Part shown: piece after piece, positions 15,601-30,600 of the stretch
How positions within the stretch are numbered: the stretch's first letter is position 1
How the letters are laid out: each line of letters begins with the position of its first letter
From: Mytilisepta virgata
Lineage: Eukaryota > Mollusca > Bivalvia > Mytilida > Mytilidae
Assembly (NCBI GenBank): GCA_028015205.1
Contig: CM051514.1
Coordinates: 33,930,150 to 33,994,149, forward strand
Length of the DNA stretch: 64,000 bases
Direction: 5' to 3'
Position numbers and translations under genes: made by a program
The notes under the pieces: model-generated
The model's database searches: none
Told to the model about the DNA's origin: nothing
What the model saw: the letters and a program-made list of their open reading frames with translations, nothing else

Positions 15601-18600
15601 CTGAAAAAAATGTTTAATTAAACATTGCTGGATCGGAACAAGACACGGAGGTTTTTTTTTTCTTTTTTTTTTCGTTTGGTCAATAAAAATAAACAACCTG
15701 GCCGTTTAAAATAGACCTAGTCGGGTTAGGGGAAACCAACATTCATTTTTCCCTGGACTAAAACTTTACATACAACTTCTCTTCCTCTAAATGTGTTTAC
15801 AGGCAAACTAGTCTTATCTGACCTTTTTAGAAATAATATAAAACATTTTATTGTGTGTTTTTTGTATTGTCAATATACAATACCTGATGTGGAGGCAAAT
15901 CAAATCCTGAAATATGTGACATAAGCCTGAGTATGAATCCTTCCTGTGGTCTAGGATTCCAGATAATCATTTTTGCTAATAACTTTTGGCTGAGGTCAGT
16001 TACTACAGCTGCAAAGGCATCAACCATTATTTCCACTTTCTTTTTGATCGTCTGAGTACTAACAATTAAAAGAATATAAAATGATTTTATTCAACAACAT
16101 TTCTTTTCTTGTAAATGTCACTTATATTGTAGTAGTAGTAGTTAATTCTCAAAAATTATTCTAACCTTAACACAACAACCAAATAAGAACAGTTCAGAAC
16201 TTTAGCTGATACAGATAATATTTCTGTTCAAATGTATAACAAACAGAAGTAGCTATTTACTGACAGTATATCATATTTTCCTTCATGAATGCTTGGAGCC
16301 ACACATTTGCATGTCAATGATATATCATCAAATAACAAGATTTATTTCTGTTGTTTCAAGCTTTAAAGGCCATTTACCCTTGTAAATTAATGAAATCTGT
16401 TCAAATATTCTTCTTTTTTTTAATTATCCCCACGCTTTGCTGGTGCGACGATTATGTTTTGCTGTTCGGCGTATGCACATATGTTAGTTATGTCCAGGAT
16501 AATCTCAGTAACCACTGGATGTAGAAAGATGTCATTGATGGCTGTGTCTGTGGGATTGTGCCATTGGTTTTGGAATTTGAATAGTGCCCTTTGGGGCCAG
16601 GCTACAAAGGGAGCCTAAGGGTACATTATTCCTTTGTCACACAAGTCCTCTCAGGTTATTTGGAATACAGAACTGAAAGTTGACTCAGTAATTGCCCTGC
16701 CAATGTAGATTGTGCCAAAGGTTTCTGATTTCGAATAGTGGCCCAGGGGGCCGGGCTACAAGGGCAGCCTAAGGGTACATTATTTCTTTTTCAAACAACT
16801 CCTCTCATGTTATTTGGAAAATGGAACTCAAAGTTGGCTCAATAATTGCCCTGCCAATGTAGATTGTGCCAAATGTTTCGGAATTTGAATAGTGTCCCTG
16901 GGGGCTGGGCTACAAAGGTAGCCTTAGGATACATTATTCCTTTGTCACATTATTTGGAATAAGGAACTGAAAGCTGGCTCAGTAATTGTACCACTAATGT
17001 AGATTGAGCTAAAGGTTTCAGAATTGTTTTAAGATGCAGTTCCAGCTTTAGTACATTTCCTGGAAGTCTCAAAGACAATTTTTTTTTGGATTTTTGAAAC
17101 CATGTATTTTCTGGATCACATCAGCAGTAGCACATATTGCAATCATCTAGATGTCAAAAATATGTGATTCCAACTTCAGTCAATTTCCAAAGTGTCTAAG
17201 ACTATTATTTTTGGAATTTTACTAAGCATTTTTAGATTTTTTTTTAACATATTAGCTTTAAGACTTATCAGGATCATTTGGATTTCATAAATATGTGCTT
17301 CCAATTTTCGTAAATTTCCTGAAAGACTCAAAGAGTACTTTATTTGTGATTTCTACTTAGCAACCATATATATTTGGAATCACTATAGCAACAGCAGTAG
17401 TTTGGGTTGTATGGTTTTCAAAAACACCAGAGTAGCGTGGGGATACCCAGTGGGGCTGCTTCAGCTAGATTTGTCTATACATTTACACTCAAAAGAATTT
17501 GGTAGCTTTTATGAAATTAAAGTATATTGTTCGTGAACATCTTTACATTGTATCCCTTTTCCTTTTTATAATCCAATAATCTTACACTGGTTTGATCTGC
17601 ATGAAATATTTCCTGGCTAAATTTTCAAGCTCTTTATCTGGAAGATTCGACACTAATTCCATAAGTGTATCAAAACATGACAGAACTAATGGAGAACCTA
17701 CATATATAAAAAACAAAAACAAAAAGAATTACAATATATAACATAATAGATATTCTGGAAAAAATGCATGGTTGTGTCAAAATGTATACTTTATATGAAA
17801 AATAAGGAAAAACAGTTAAAAACTAGACCTGTCCTGAAAGGAACTAATACTCCCCACAGCAACATGTCTGTTTAGACGCCTACACAACTGAAGATCAAAC
17901 CCTTGTATTTTTCCAAGTACCAACCCAAACAGAAAATCCTGACAATATGCACATCTTCATAATGTAATCTAAAACTCCATAGAGTTTCTTGAGAATCCTG
18001 CAAGTACTGTAGGAGGAGTTGCGGACAAAGTTATTTCGGACAGACGTTATGGACGAACTTTTGTTAGAAAAAGTCAAACAGCCATATCTATTACATTTTT
18101 TGTCCAAACTGAAATTCCTGACAATTGGCATATCTCCATAGAGTGATCTAACTCTCCAGAAAGTTTCATGAGAATCATGAAAGAAATGTAGGAGATGTTG
18201 CGGACAAAGTTATTTCGGACAGACGTTATTTCATATAGACGGGGGAATGATACTAAAAAATTTCAAATTCAAAGATGTACGAGACAATGATGATCTTAAG
18301 CTGTGACATAAATTTCATTAAAATCTATCGAGAAAAGTAGACATGAAAATACATACAAAGTCGGACTGACAAAAGCATAAGCATTTCTATATCCTCAACT
18401 CTACGTAAGACAGACATTAAGATTTACATTTATACGCTAACTTTTCTCTCTAATGTGATTCTGATTTGATGAAATATTTCCTGCTTTAAGTATGGGTGTT
18501 ACTCCAGTTAATACAATTATGGTTGAAAAATCTGTTTCAAACAAATACTGGCTATGAAAGAGATTGAAAACTAATTTTGGGTGGATTCTACAGCTATAAT

Positions 18601-21600
18601 GGTATGTAATTAAGAAAAATTGAAAACAGATAGCATACTGGATTTTTAAAATAAAGTAAAATTATAAATATTCATGCCCAAGAGAGATAAGAAGATGTTT
18701 TATACATGCAAATACAAAATAAATCCATCAGAATACAATTTACAATATAGAATCATACCAAAATCTGGTTCCTCTATGATACAGTTTACACCAGCAGTGA
18801 TGTTTTCTTTCATTGCTGCAATGGTCATTGGATTGAATGTCCTCTTGTACTGTATTTATCATAATATGAAATGTAAGAGAATACATAGCATTACATTATA
18901 CTGACAGTGGAATACACGTGAGCACTTAGATTAAGCACTGAATGTATGCATATTTTTGTTTTTTATTTTATTCAAATAGTTGTGATTTTGATTCAAGTAA
19001 AAGAAACTCTTAGTTCGATTCATTTTACTTTTCTAGAATAGAGAATGGAAACGGGTAATGTGTCAAAGAGACAACAAACCGACCAAAGAGCAGAAAACAG
19101 CTCAAGGCTACCAATGGGTCTTCAACGCAGCGAGAAAATCCGGCACCCGGAGCGTATCTTCAGCTGGCCCCTAAACAATAATGTTTACTAGTTCAGCAAA
19201 ATGGACAGCACACTAAACTCTGATACATAACAAGAGTGGACACACTGGAATGTCTCGTCCGACTTTTAGTGTTCATAATTGAATTTATGTTGAAAGTGAA
19301 AAAAAATTAGTTTATACAAGCTTTACATTAAATTAACAATTTAATGATGAATGAACATGAAGTCAATTAATCTTTATGAAGGGACTGGAGTGAACTGTAT
19401 TCTATTTTAAACATTCAAGCATGAGTGACCTTATTTTAACATTTTCACAACTTCCAATGTTTTTGTTAATCACTGTTTAGTAATGATCCCTTAAAAGTTT
19501 TTGTTATTTATTATCATTATAAATGTTATTTAAAGATTTTTATAAAATAATGAGACTATTTCAATATAAGTAATCAGCAGTTAAATAATAATTTAAAACA
19601 CATTCCATACAGCAAATATAGTTGACCTTTTACTTATAGCATCTGAGAAGAAGACCAAACAACAGAAACTTAACACTGACCAAAGAACCATGAAGGTGAG
19701 GTCAAGGTCAGATGAAACCTGTCAGACAGACACTTACAATCATTCCACACACCACATATAGTTGACCTATAATTTATAGTATCTCAGAAGAGGACCAAAC
19801 AAGAGGAACTTACATTGACCAATGAACCATGAAAATGAGGTCAAGGTCAGATGAAACATGCCAGACAGTCATGCACACCTTACAATCATTCCATACACCA
19901 CATATAGCTGACATATAACTTATAGTATCTGAGAAGAGGACCAAACAATAGAAACTAAACATTGACCAATGAACCATTAAAATGAGGTCAAGGACAGATG
20001 ATACCAGCCAAACAGACATGTACACCTTACAATCATTCCATACACCAAATATAGTTGACCTATTGCTTATGGTATTTGAAAAACAGACCAAAACACAAAA
20101 ACTTTACATTGACCAATGAACCAAGAAAATGAGGTCAAGGTCAGATGAAACCTGCCAGACTGGCATGTACCCCTTACAATCATTCCATACACCACATATA
20201 GTTGACCTACTGCTTACAGTATCTGAGAAACGGACCTAATCACGTAACTTAAACCTTGATCACTGATCCATGAAATGAGGTTGAGGTCAGGTGAACCCTG
20301 TATGACGGACATTAAAGGTTGCAAGGAATCTATATATTACCAAATATAGTTATCCTATAACTCATAAGTGAGAAATTCACATGACAAAAAAAAATAAACA
20401 TTTTTTTTCACCAAATATAGTTATCCTATTTACTAATAAAAAATGAAAAAATTTAAATGACAAAAAAATATACATTTTTTTTCAAGCAGTCGCTGAACTA
20501 TGAAAATGAGGTCAAGGACAATGGACATATGACAGATGGAAAGTTCATAACATAAGGTATCTACATACAAGGTATGAAGCATCCAGGTCTACCTTCTGAA
20601 ATATAAAGCTTTATAGAAGTAGTTTACTCCGCCGGCACCGGATTGTAATACCTTTGTCCCAAAGTCGCAGGCGAGACAAAAATGAACCAAAAGTAAAAAA
20701 CCACACAAGACTAACAAAGGCTAGAGGTTTCTGACTTGTCTTTTTTTCATAAGAAATTGTATACATGTTTAATAATAATTTATTGTATTCAATAAAATAT
20801 GGTAGGTATTACTGAATCTCAACAAAATGCCTATATCAAATGCATAGCAGGAGATCAGAGTTCAACATGAACTTTTTATCAAACTTGTCCATTCAGAAAA
20901 ATGACATCTTCAGACCTGAGTACATACTTCCTTTAAGCTAGTAGTGTACATTTTGTAGTTTGATTATTTTACTGTAGCATCATTGTAAATGCTGCAATGA
21001 CATATTAGGGCATAGAGCGTAATTTGAGTGCCAAAAATAGATGAAACTGCCCTAAAATCGTAATGGGAAACAGATCTGCATTTTTCCAAAAAAGAAAATC
21101 CAGTGATTCAACATATGGTAGATTGAAAAATGTTAAATATATTACCAAACAGTAACTCTACCATTATTCTGCTTACCATAAAATAAAGCCAAAGTTTTGA
21201 AACAAAAGCTTAATTAATAAATGGTAAATGACATATCCATCTTGTATAATTGCAATAAAATCATCCCTGGTCACTTTTCAAACCTTAATTCGTTGGGCAT
21301 ATTAACTTATTGCGTAGTTCTTTTCAAAATTCAGCTAAAAATTGTCAGTAAAAATACATTCTTAATTCACAAATATGTAGTTGTTTAACTCATAAATGAA
21401 AACTGATATGGGGAAAATGGTTTAAACCTGAAAAGAAACTGTAGAGTACAAAAATATTCATAGTACAGAAATCAAAATAGGGCATGAGTTCACTGTATAA
21501 CAAGCTCTTAACTTTAAAGGTAGGAGGTACCTAATTAGGCTATATTTCAGATTTTTATCAAATTTGGCACGCAACTAGAGTACGCTAAACTGCATCTGAA

Positions 21601-24600
21601 TATAAAAAAATAATGCAGGTCCCTTTAATACTTCCAAAAATATGGTATTTTAAGTTTTGGCAAACAGATGGGTAAATACATAGAATGCATGCAGTTATCG
21701 CTCCAAAAAGTCAAATATTCAGGCTTTAAATTATGATTTCTCAAAATCCATTCCCTAGAATTTTTTTAAAACATAGCACTGAAGTGCTGATCTGCAGCAC
21801 TGCTGCTAAATTTTTCGCACTAACCTCATTTTCCTATGCCTTATCGTTGTTTTGAGTCTTAACAGGGTTTCTGATCTTAATAATTAAACACTGGTTCCAC
21901 CGTCATGCTGATATTGCACTAACATATTATAAATTTACTTAAAATCTACCATTGTGCAATAGAATAATTGATCATTGAACAAATTTGGAGACAATTATAC
22001 TATTCCATTAGAAATTATGTTGAACGGATATCTTTAACCAGAAATTCAACTAATGGATAAGCTGAATTAAAGACCATCACAATCCATGAATAACTAGAAC
22101 TGTGAGTGACCTAACTGAGTGATACCCCAGCTTGCAGTACTAAAGACTTTACGCTTACAAACTTCAAACCCATAAGTTGGATTATCTCCCTTTGCAAGAA
22201 TCTAGCGATAATTATCTTCTTTCATGTAAATCTACATATGATGCCCAACCTTCATATAACGTTTCATCAAAACTTTTGATTATCTCCCTTTGCAAGCACC
22301 CAGCAATAATTCTCTTGCTTCATACATATCTACACATGATGCCCAACCTACATATAAAGTTTCATCAAAATGAACTGAAGGGTTTAGGAGGAGTTGCACT
22401 TACAAGCTTTAAACCTGTAAAACCCTTAAAATGGATTATCTCCCTTTTCATGCATCCGGTGATAATTATCTTCCTTCATGTAAATTAACATATGATGCCC
22501 AACCTTCATATAACGTTTCATCAAAATGCATTGAACGGTTAAGGAGGAGTTACTCTGACAAGCTTTAAAGTTTTAAAACCCTTAAGTTTGTTTATCTCCC
22601 TTTGCAAGTATCCAGCAATAATTGTCTTGCTTCATGCACATCTACATTAATGCCCAACCTTCATATAAAGTTACATCAAAATGAATTGAATGGATATGAT
22701 GCCCAACCTTCATTTAAAGTCTCATCAAAATCCATTGAACTGTTTAGGAGGAGTTGCGCTTACAATGTACATGGACAGACAGACAGAAGCACGGACAATT
22801 CCTATACAGCCCCCCACCCCAAAAAAAAGAAACTGTGTTTTCATTTATTCAGTAATTCACTAAAATAACTCATGTAACTGTTAAGACAGAACAAGTAATA
22901 AAGTTCAACATTTTGTTCTAAAACCGGTAAAACGAAAGGCTATAAACAGTTAAACTATTGTACAATATAACATATTCTACAGTGTAACAGTAAACATTCA
23001 CTTTCTGAATTATGAATCATCAGAGATACAATTCTTTGATACCAATTTTGATGCACAAAATGTGATTTACGACTCATCAGTTGTGCTCAAGGCCTAAAAT
23101 GTTCAAATCCAAAAAAAAATAAATAGGTTGAGGAGCAATTCAAAATTACCAAAATTACCAAAAGGGGTTATGCCAAAACCTTTTAATGACATAGCCACAC
23201 ACGATTTTTGTAACAGTATACATTTTGTAGTTATAGTATAGTATAGTTAGTATCAAAATACTAGCAACTGAGCTGGGGATATCCTTGGAGTCCACCAGCT
23301 GTGACATATCGACTGCAATTGTAAAAATACAATTCTTTGATACCAATTTTGATGCACAAGATTAACACATTTCATCGATTTAAATCACATCAGTTGTATT
23401 CAAGGCTTAAAATGTTGAAATTCAATACAATAATCCAAAAGGTTGAGGAGCAATTCAAAATCACCAAAATGACCAAAAGGGGTTATGCCAAAACCTTGAA
23501 GGATAGATCACTGCACAAGGGAGATACTCTAATGAAAAGAGTTCATGTAAAACAAAGAATTAACATAGATAATTAAATTGATTAAAAAAAATTAGAGTTG
23601 TATATTTGTTCTGTGCTTACAAAACTAAAGTTAAAGATAGTAGCAATCAGTGGCATCCAAAACATCGCATGTGCAAGTAAATAAACCAGAGGCTGCAAGG
23701 AGCCTGTATCGCTCACCTGATATTTCCATTTGTTCATCGATAAGGGACCTTGAGATTAACATCCATGCCATGTTTGGTTTCAATCCATTCAGATATTTTC
23801 AAGAAGCTGTATGTATGTACTTTTCATAAGGTCCTACGTTAAACTAAGTCTTCCGCAGTAGGTCAAATGGATGACAGATCGACACCAAAGTAACAATACT
23901 TGGTCAGAACGTCATAAGGAACATTCATGCTATGTTTCGTTTCAATCCATTCAGTAGTTCTCTAGTTGAAGATTTTTGTATGAAATTTCCCGTAGGAGTA
24001 AGTAAGTATGATGGACCGTGCAATGCCCAAGTTTTTTTTAGAATTGCCCACCAAGTATTCTATCCACCTCCTATGGTTTATATATAATGACTTTGCTGAA
24101 GGTGGGCATCCTTTATCTGGTGAAAGTTTGTTTTGACTGTGGAAAAACACGGTGGATGGTCAGCAGGTTAATATAATCAAACGTTTAAAAATTAACATTA
24201 TGGTTTCTTATTAATTTAATTCCTTTTCATAATTTTATAATTCTTCCTTTTGATGCAGAGGTAACTCTTAGCTGAGTTTGGATACTTGTTTGTTTTAATT
24301 GTTTTGATTTTTGATGGTTGTGCTTATCAATTCATCATTATATCTTTTAAATTTATTTTGATCTCAAGCACTGCTGATGAGTTGTCGGTCAACGAAATGG
24401 CCATACAGTGCATCAAATTTATTTCGGTATTTTGTGATACATTATTTTTTGGTCATACGCAAAAATAATCATAAAAATATTACGGTATCAATAACTCGCA
24501 ACAGCACACCTGAGCATGGGAATTCATATCTGTTATGTGACGACCGCTATTGACCATGAACTTGTTTAAAATTTTCAACTGGCCAATGTGACATAGTTTC

Positions 24601-27600
24601 GAATTGTATTAATAGATTAGCTGATGGACTTGACTTATCTTTGAGACACGTTTTCTGGATTGTATAAACATCGAAATTAAAGGCTTATAACGAGTCGCAC
24701 TGTACAAGAATTATGTAAATAAATCTATTTAAAAAGAAAGAGATCAAAATGTCCCCAGGTAATGCACAAGCCTACAACTGCAACTAGTTCAGGTTGAACG
24801 CGGCCCTGATAATGGAGACTGCACTACTTTCAAACATTGTATCAATACGCAAATATAAAAAAAATGCGGAAGCATTCATAGAAACAGGTAAGATGGCTTA
24901 GTACAAAGTTATTGCCAGCGTGCTAACAATCTTACGCGCAGCGTCAGCTGGATAAGCTAAAGCTAAAGTTTTTTAGTAAAATGGATTGATTAATGTATGA
25001 ATAGTGAAAATAAGCATCAAAAAGCCAAAATATGCTTAACGTCGTCACGATGTCACGATAAAAAATGTAGATTTTCAGTGTTTTTGCAGAAAGCACCAGT
25101 CCGACCTATAGTTATTATTTCCACAACGAAAATAACGAAAACAAAGCCGGTGACCCTATGTTAATTTATTATCATTGAAGCGAAAAAGTTGAAAGCAATA
25201 ACTAATCGTTTTTATAGAAAATTCTAGGGATTAGTTTTTGAGAAATGATTTAAAGTGAAATTATTATTTTTTTTTTTGGCACTTTTTATATGAAATCTAC
25301 AGTAAAAGTCATCTATTTCAATGAATTTAAATCAACCTTATTGAAGAAATATAAAAGCTAAATATAATTTTTTTTTATATTTAGATGCAGTTTTGAATGT
25401 TCTAGCTGCATGTAAAATTTCATGAAAATCTTTAATTTAGGAGATTTAGGTACCTGTGATAAACAATTTGTTACGAAATTCAGCCAAAACTATAAAATTT
25501 TTGAAATGAAAACCAAGCCAAAAATGCTTACCATACTTGTTTTACTTTTTGTATTTTTATTAGATTTTATGATCTATGTCTTGTTGGGCTTTCTTTTACT
25601 CCTAAAGGTATTGTTCATTGACAAAAAATTTTCATTTTAGCTTTCTCCCTTTGCCTTTGGTATTCTTTGCAATTTATTACTGAACATTAATATTTATACT
25701 GGAGGAGAGAATTTCTTATTAATATATCTGCCATTAAAGAAGTGAGTTTTAATCTAAAAATTGATTTATGTAAAATCTTGTACAACCTATCCATATTCAA
25801 TGATATTGTTGGTCAAATTCACAGATTTCTTACTGCACAGTCTTTTTTTAATAATTTTTAAACATATCTTGATATGCCCTGTAATGGCCTATACTGCACT
25901 GAAAGTGTCTATCCTGTTATTGTGAATATTCTGTTTATCAACAGTTTCCTTCAGTAAGAGACATATATGATCATTACTTTGTTAACAAGAGGCTCAAGAC
26001 AATTGCAAACTTTATAAAGGTCCTTTTATAGATGCTTCATACCAAGTTTTAATTCATTTGGCTTCAAGGTTTCAGAGGAGAAGATCAAAATGTAAAAGTT
26101 TACAGATGGACGATGGACACCAAGTGATGACAAAAGCTCACATAGCCCTTTGGACCATGTGAGTTAAAATTTCTATTCAAACCAGTGGTAGCAGTTATCC
26201 TTTTTTTCAATTCTAACGGCATCATTGTCATTTGATGAAGAGCAGCAATAATGATCCTGTTCCTTTGCCTTGACTTTGTGTAAAGAATTAATCCAGCATG
26301 AAATTTTCTTTCATATTATACAACCATAAGAAAAGTATCTCTGTAAATACATACACTTCCTATGTGAACTGTTCCATTTATTACTTTGTCTGTTGGTTTA
26401 TATTGTAAATCCTTTACTTTTTGTCTACTTAGAAATTTCAATTCTCCACGATGACTGGCCGACATCACAAGGTATTCTGAAATAAATATGTTTGGAAAAC
26501 ATTATAAATGAACTATTGTAACGAAAGCGGGGTTTACCCTGATTTGGGTCCGGCCTGCGCTTTCGCTCCAGGACTTCAGACAACTAAGTTGTAACTAGTT
26601 AAATATCCATCAAGTATTAATGTAAATTCAAACCGAAGTTCACCAAAATATTTAAATATGCCCGCAACTAAATTTCAATATAAATTATAACCTAAGATAT
26701 TTATTTTCTAACCCGCTCCGTAATTTATATCATACTAGTCAATAAGCATGAAGCATACAAGTTAAGTCAATGATGTTGCATTTCTAAATGTATGTACTCA
26801 ATGAAACTGTATATTTTAGGAGAAGAGTTAATAAAGCACTATGTGAACTCGTGAAAAGTCAATGAAGTTCTACACTTTATGTGATATGAAACACCTCACA
26901 TATATTATACTCTCTCATGTACACAGACGGACAGACTTCAAATAAGCATGAGCAACAACAAGCTCGAAGGGCTAACCAGATGTAATTTACAATACTCAAC
27001 TCTATATTTCATATATAACACCGTGGAAAATATTCACAGACAGATTTACAGAATATGAGCAAAAGTAGCTCACACGGGCGCATGTGCCTGCCCGGGTACA
27101 ATGCAATCTGAAAATAAACAGTTCCTATGTTAACCTGAGTCGACAGACAGACAGACCCTAAGAAGTGTGTCAACAAACAATGTAAACGTACAGCTCAAAG
27201 GGGGCACTTCAAGCTAAAACCTAAATAAATTTGATAACATCTTTTGAATTCTTTTCATCAAAGTTCAGGTCAGGAACAAGACCAAAATATACCCTGAATT
27301 TCCTATCAATATAATCTGCCTTTTATTCAAGTAAATTTTAACCTAAACTAGTTCAATTCGAACTCAAGATTCCACTCGCCAATTTCTATAAATAAATATC
27401 TAATTTTGACACTTCTGACTAATGGATTTGATAGAATCAAATCAGGGAAAATTCAACACCAGATGACCTTCAAACTGGGGAGATAACTGGCATAAGTAAT
27501 CAAGATGTTTACATGATACAATTTATTAACAAGACCAACAAATATTTATTACAAGCAATACTGTGTTTTAATAATCTGAATCTTTACAAGTTCTTCAGTT

Positions 27601-30600
27601 TTGTTTATGTTAACATAGTGTCTGACCTGTGTCAATTTCAGTGTAAACTTAATTTATAAATAGAACAGGATACCAGTCAAAGTTTCCGGCTTGCTCCTTT
27701 TAAACTCGTTATAACAAATCAGGCCCAATCGCAATTCTGTACAATATCTTTATCTCACAAAAAACGAATTTGTCCCAAAAGTTTTCAACCTGTAGTAAAT
27801 TATTTATTAACCGTCAAATACAGGTAGTGTGCCAAACAGACGAAAACTAACCTTATTCAATCTGATGCGAACTACCCAAAAAGCTTCATCCTAAATATTC
27901 GGATTAAATACGCGCTATAACACTTGAAAAATTCACCGACAAATGCCTAAATTCTCTACATGCCTCGATGCATATAAATATTAAGACAACGCGGCCATTA
28001 CCTTTCGTAAATCACATTGGAGCAAGCCTGAAACTTAAATTACGAGCCAAATATTTTACCAGGGGACATTTTCTTACCAGACAACGGTTCCACAGCCGTC
28101 AAATAAATTTAAAGGTAGCAAAACTACGCGTTGGAGGGAGCCACCCCCTAAATTTTCAAGAAAATCACGACTGTACCTCCTTTCAGTTCTAAATCCTGGT
28201 CCAGAATGCCACGCTAGCAGACAACCGCCTGCACGGACTTTTCAACCGCGGGAAACAATTTAAGCCTTCTGATTGGTCAAAACATCAAAAATACTTTTAT
28301 TGGACCAAATTAATAAAACGGGGCTGAAAAACGGAGGAGAACGGGAAATGTAATATTTGTGAAATAAATTTTTATAAACAGATCGGCAAAACTTAAAATA
28401 ATACAAAAATAACAAAACTAATAAACAAATAAAAATAATTGAATGGTAAAAAAAATAAATCTGTTGAAAAAAATAAAACCAAGTCTCAAACGTTACATTA
28501 CCCCCCTCCCTATCCGCAAGATATGTCCTCATATCATAGTGTTCCATCGGCATATTATTATTAGTTATATCCCTCCTTGCTTGACAACTGTGAAAACGTC
28601 GTGTTATTCAATGCAGCAAAACAGTCATTGAATATCTTATAATACAATTCCAACTACAATTACATAAATATAAAAAAAATACTGCAGTCGGAAGAAAAAA
28701 AAAAAATTACTCCACATTTATATTGGTACCAACCAACCACTCCATAAAAAAAATCAGTTTAAAAACAATTTCAAGTTATGCCAATCTCAGTCTTATTTTC
28801 AAAGTGTAATTAGTTTGACAGTCGTCTTAACGCATATAAAGCAGCTCTCTTCAGGTCATAATAATAAGACTTTTGTTTTGATTTTTGAAGATGAATTCCA
28901 TCTCCTGAAAGACAATGTATCTGACAAGTTCTTTTTGGGTTCCAAAATTTAACTGACGACGCAAAAGTGTTAGCAACTAATCTACTGATTGCAAAGTTAA
29001 CCTGAGACCTTCGAGCAGAGTATAAAGCAGGAGAAGTCCTACATACCAATCTATGAAATAATTTCACAACTATAATCTGCTGAACCCCTCTATCTAATAA
29101 AACTCTTAGAAGATGTTCAAAATTAATCATAAAAGTATTCAAATTGAAATCTTTACTATCAATATCATTGCCACCCACTTGTAAAATCACAACATCAGGG
29201 TGAATAACGTCCAATAACCCTTCTGACAATAATTTATCTGTCAATTTTATAACATTAAAACCACCTTTTCCATACAAAAATCCATTAACCCAGGAAATAT
29301 TATAATTAACTGGCAAATTATTTGTTCTACAATATTCTCCTAACCTTCTTATATAACTATGACCAATTGTTACAACCATTGGATTCATTTCAATATTTTA
29401 TATTAACCTCTCACTTATTGTACTAAGTTAATTTAATCTAATTTGTTACAGAGCTATATCTAAAATTCAGCAACCCTGAAAAATAAATTAAAAAAATTAT
29501 AAGTATTTTTGTTACCTAATATGTAAATTTTGTTATATGAAAAAAAAATTAGGTATATTTATGCCTGTTTCTATAACCATTTCTGATGATTAAATTTTTA
29601 TACATAATATCAATAAATTTGCAAAAATAAAAATGTCCTTCTTGATTTAGCACTCAATCCAAACAAAAGTTCTTTCTCCCAAAATAAGTATACGGCCAAA
29701 CGAATAGGAATTCCAGCATTACCATCGTTGGAAGCTAAACTTGTTTAAAATTCTAGGCGGTTCATCTTCGGATGACATCTAACAGAATTATTTTCATTCA
29801 GGCACAGGAAAACGGACTTTAGTAAACTGCAAATGACAGGTTTTACTCGTATAATTAAGCCATACAAGACTCTAAAGTTGTGTAAATCATCAGGAAATTC
29901 CCTTCATCTTGAACTCGAAACTATGTATAAAGTTCAATTTAATCAGCACATATTAAGACCTAAATGTACTTTAGTTGCACCTGGTATAATGCATTTCCAT
30001 TCATAAAATGGACACACAAATCTCAAGTCTCTCTGACAATACTCATTTAAGTTGAGCTCAAACAAGTATTATAACATGTAAAAAATGTCAGTACTCCAGC
30101 TTTAGTAACTGTTTACTACATTGGACATAACTATCACTGTTGATTAGTAGAAGTTTGAAAAGTTCATAAAGAATCCGATTTTCCGTCATCTTAATCTTCA
30201 CTCAGTAATCCAGAGATAAAGTTCCATACAGTAATAATGAAAATAATCCTCAACATGTAATCTTGATCATCCAGATACTTTAGGCAATCGCACAAATTCT
30301 ATGTTACCCTGAAGATACGGAAAATGGCAACAATAGTTCCATGGTTCATCAACGGGCGTAGACGGATAAGGGGAGACAACCACGATCCACCAAGCTCTAC
30401 TCCAACGTTGTAAACCACGAATGAGTGCCAAATCCCTATCACCCTTAATTATTTTTTTTTTTAAACACATTATAAATAGAATGAGGGTTTAGCCAAAAAA
30501 TTAAAATAAATTACCATTATATATTTACTTCAAATTCAGTACACAATTTTTTTTTTTTTTTTTTTATTTTTTTTTTTTTTTTTTTTAATAGCAAAAATCA

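Noticed and set aside
18674..18904. 76-codon plus-strand ORF with hydrophobic segment
   Set aside because: Antisense to exon 7, which fits in phase with neighbouring exons.
22177..22868. Two plus-strand ORFs of 103 and 88 codons
   Set aside because: They follow tandem repeat units; no conserved domain.
27968..28192. 74-codon plus-strand ORF, repeated at 38092-38316
   Set aside because: It is duplicated only because both LTRs are identical; antisense to the element and without protein features.
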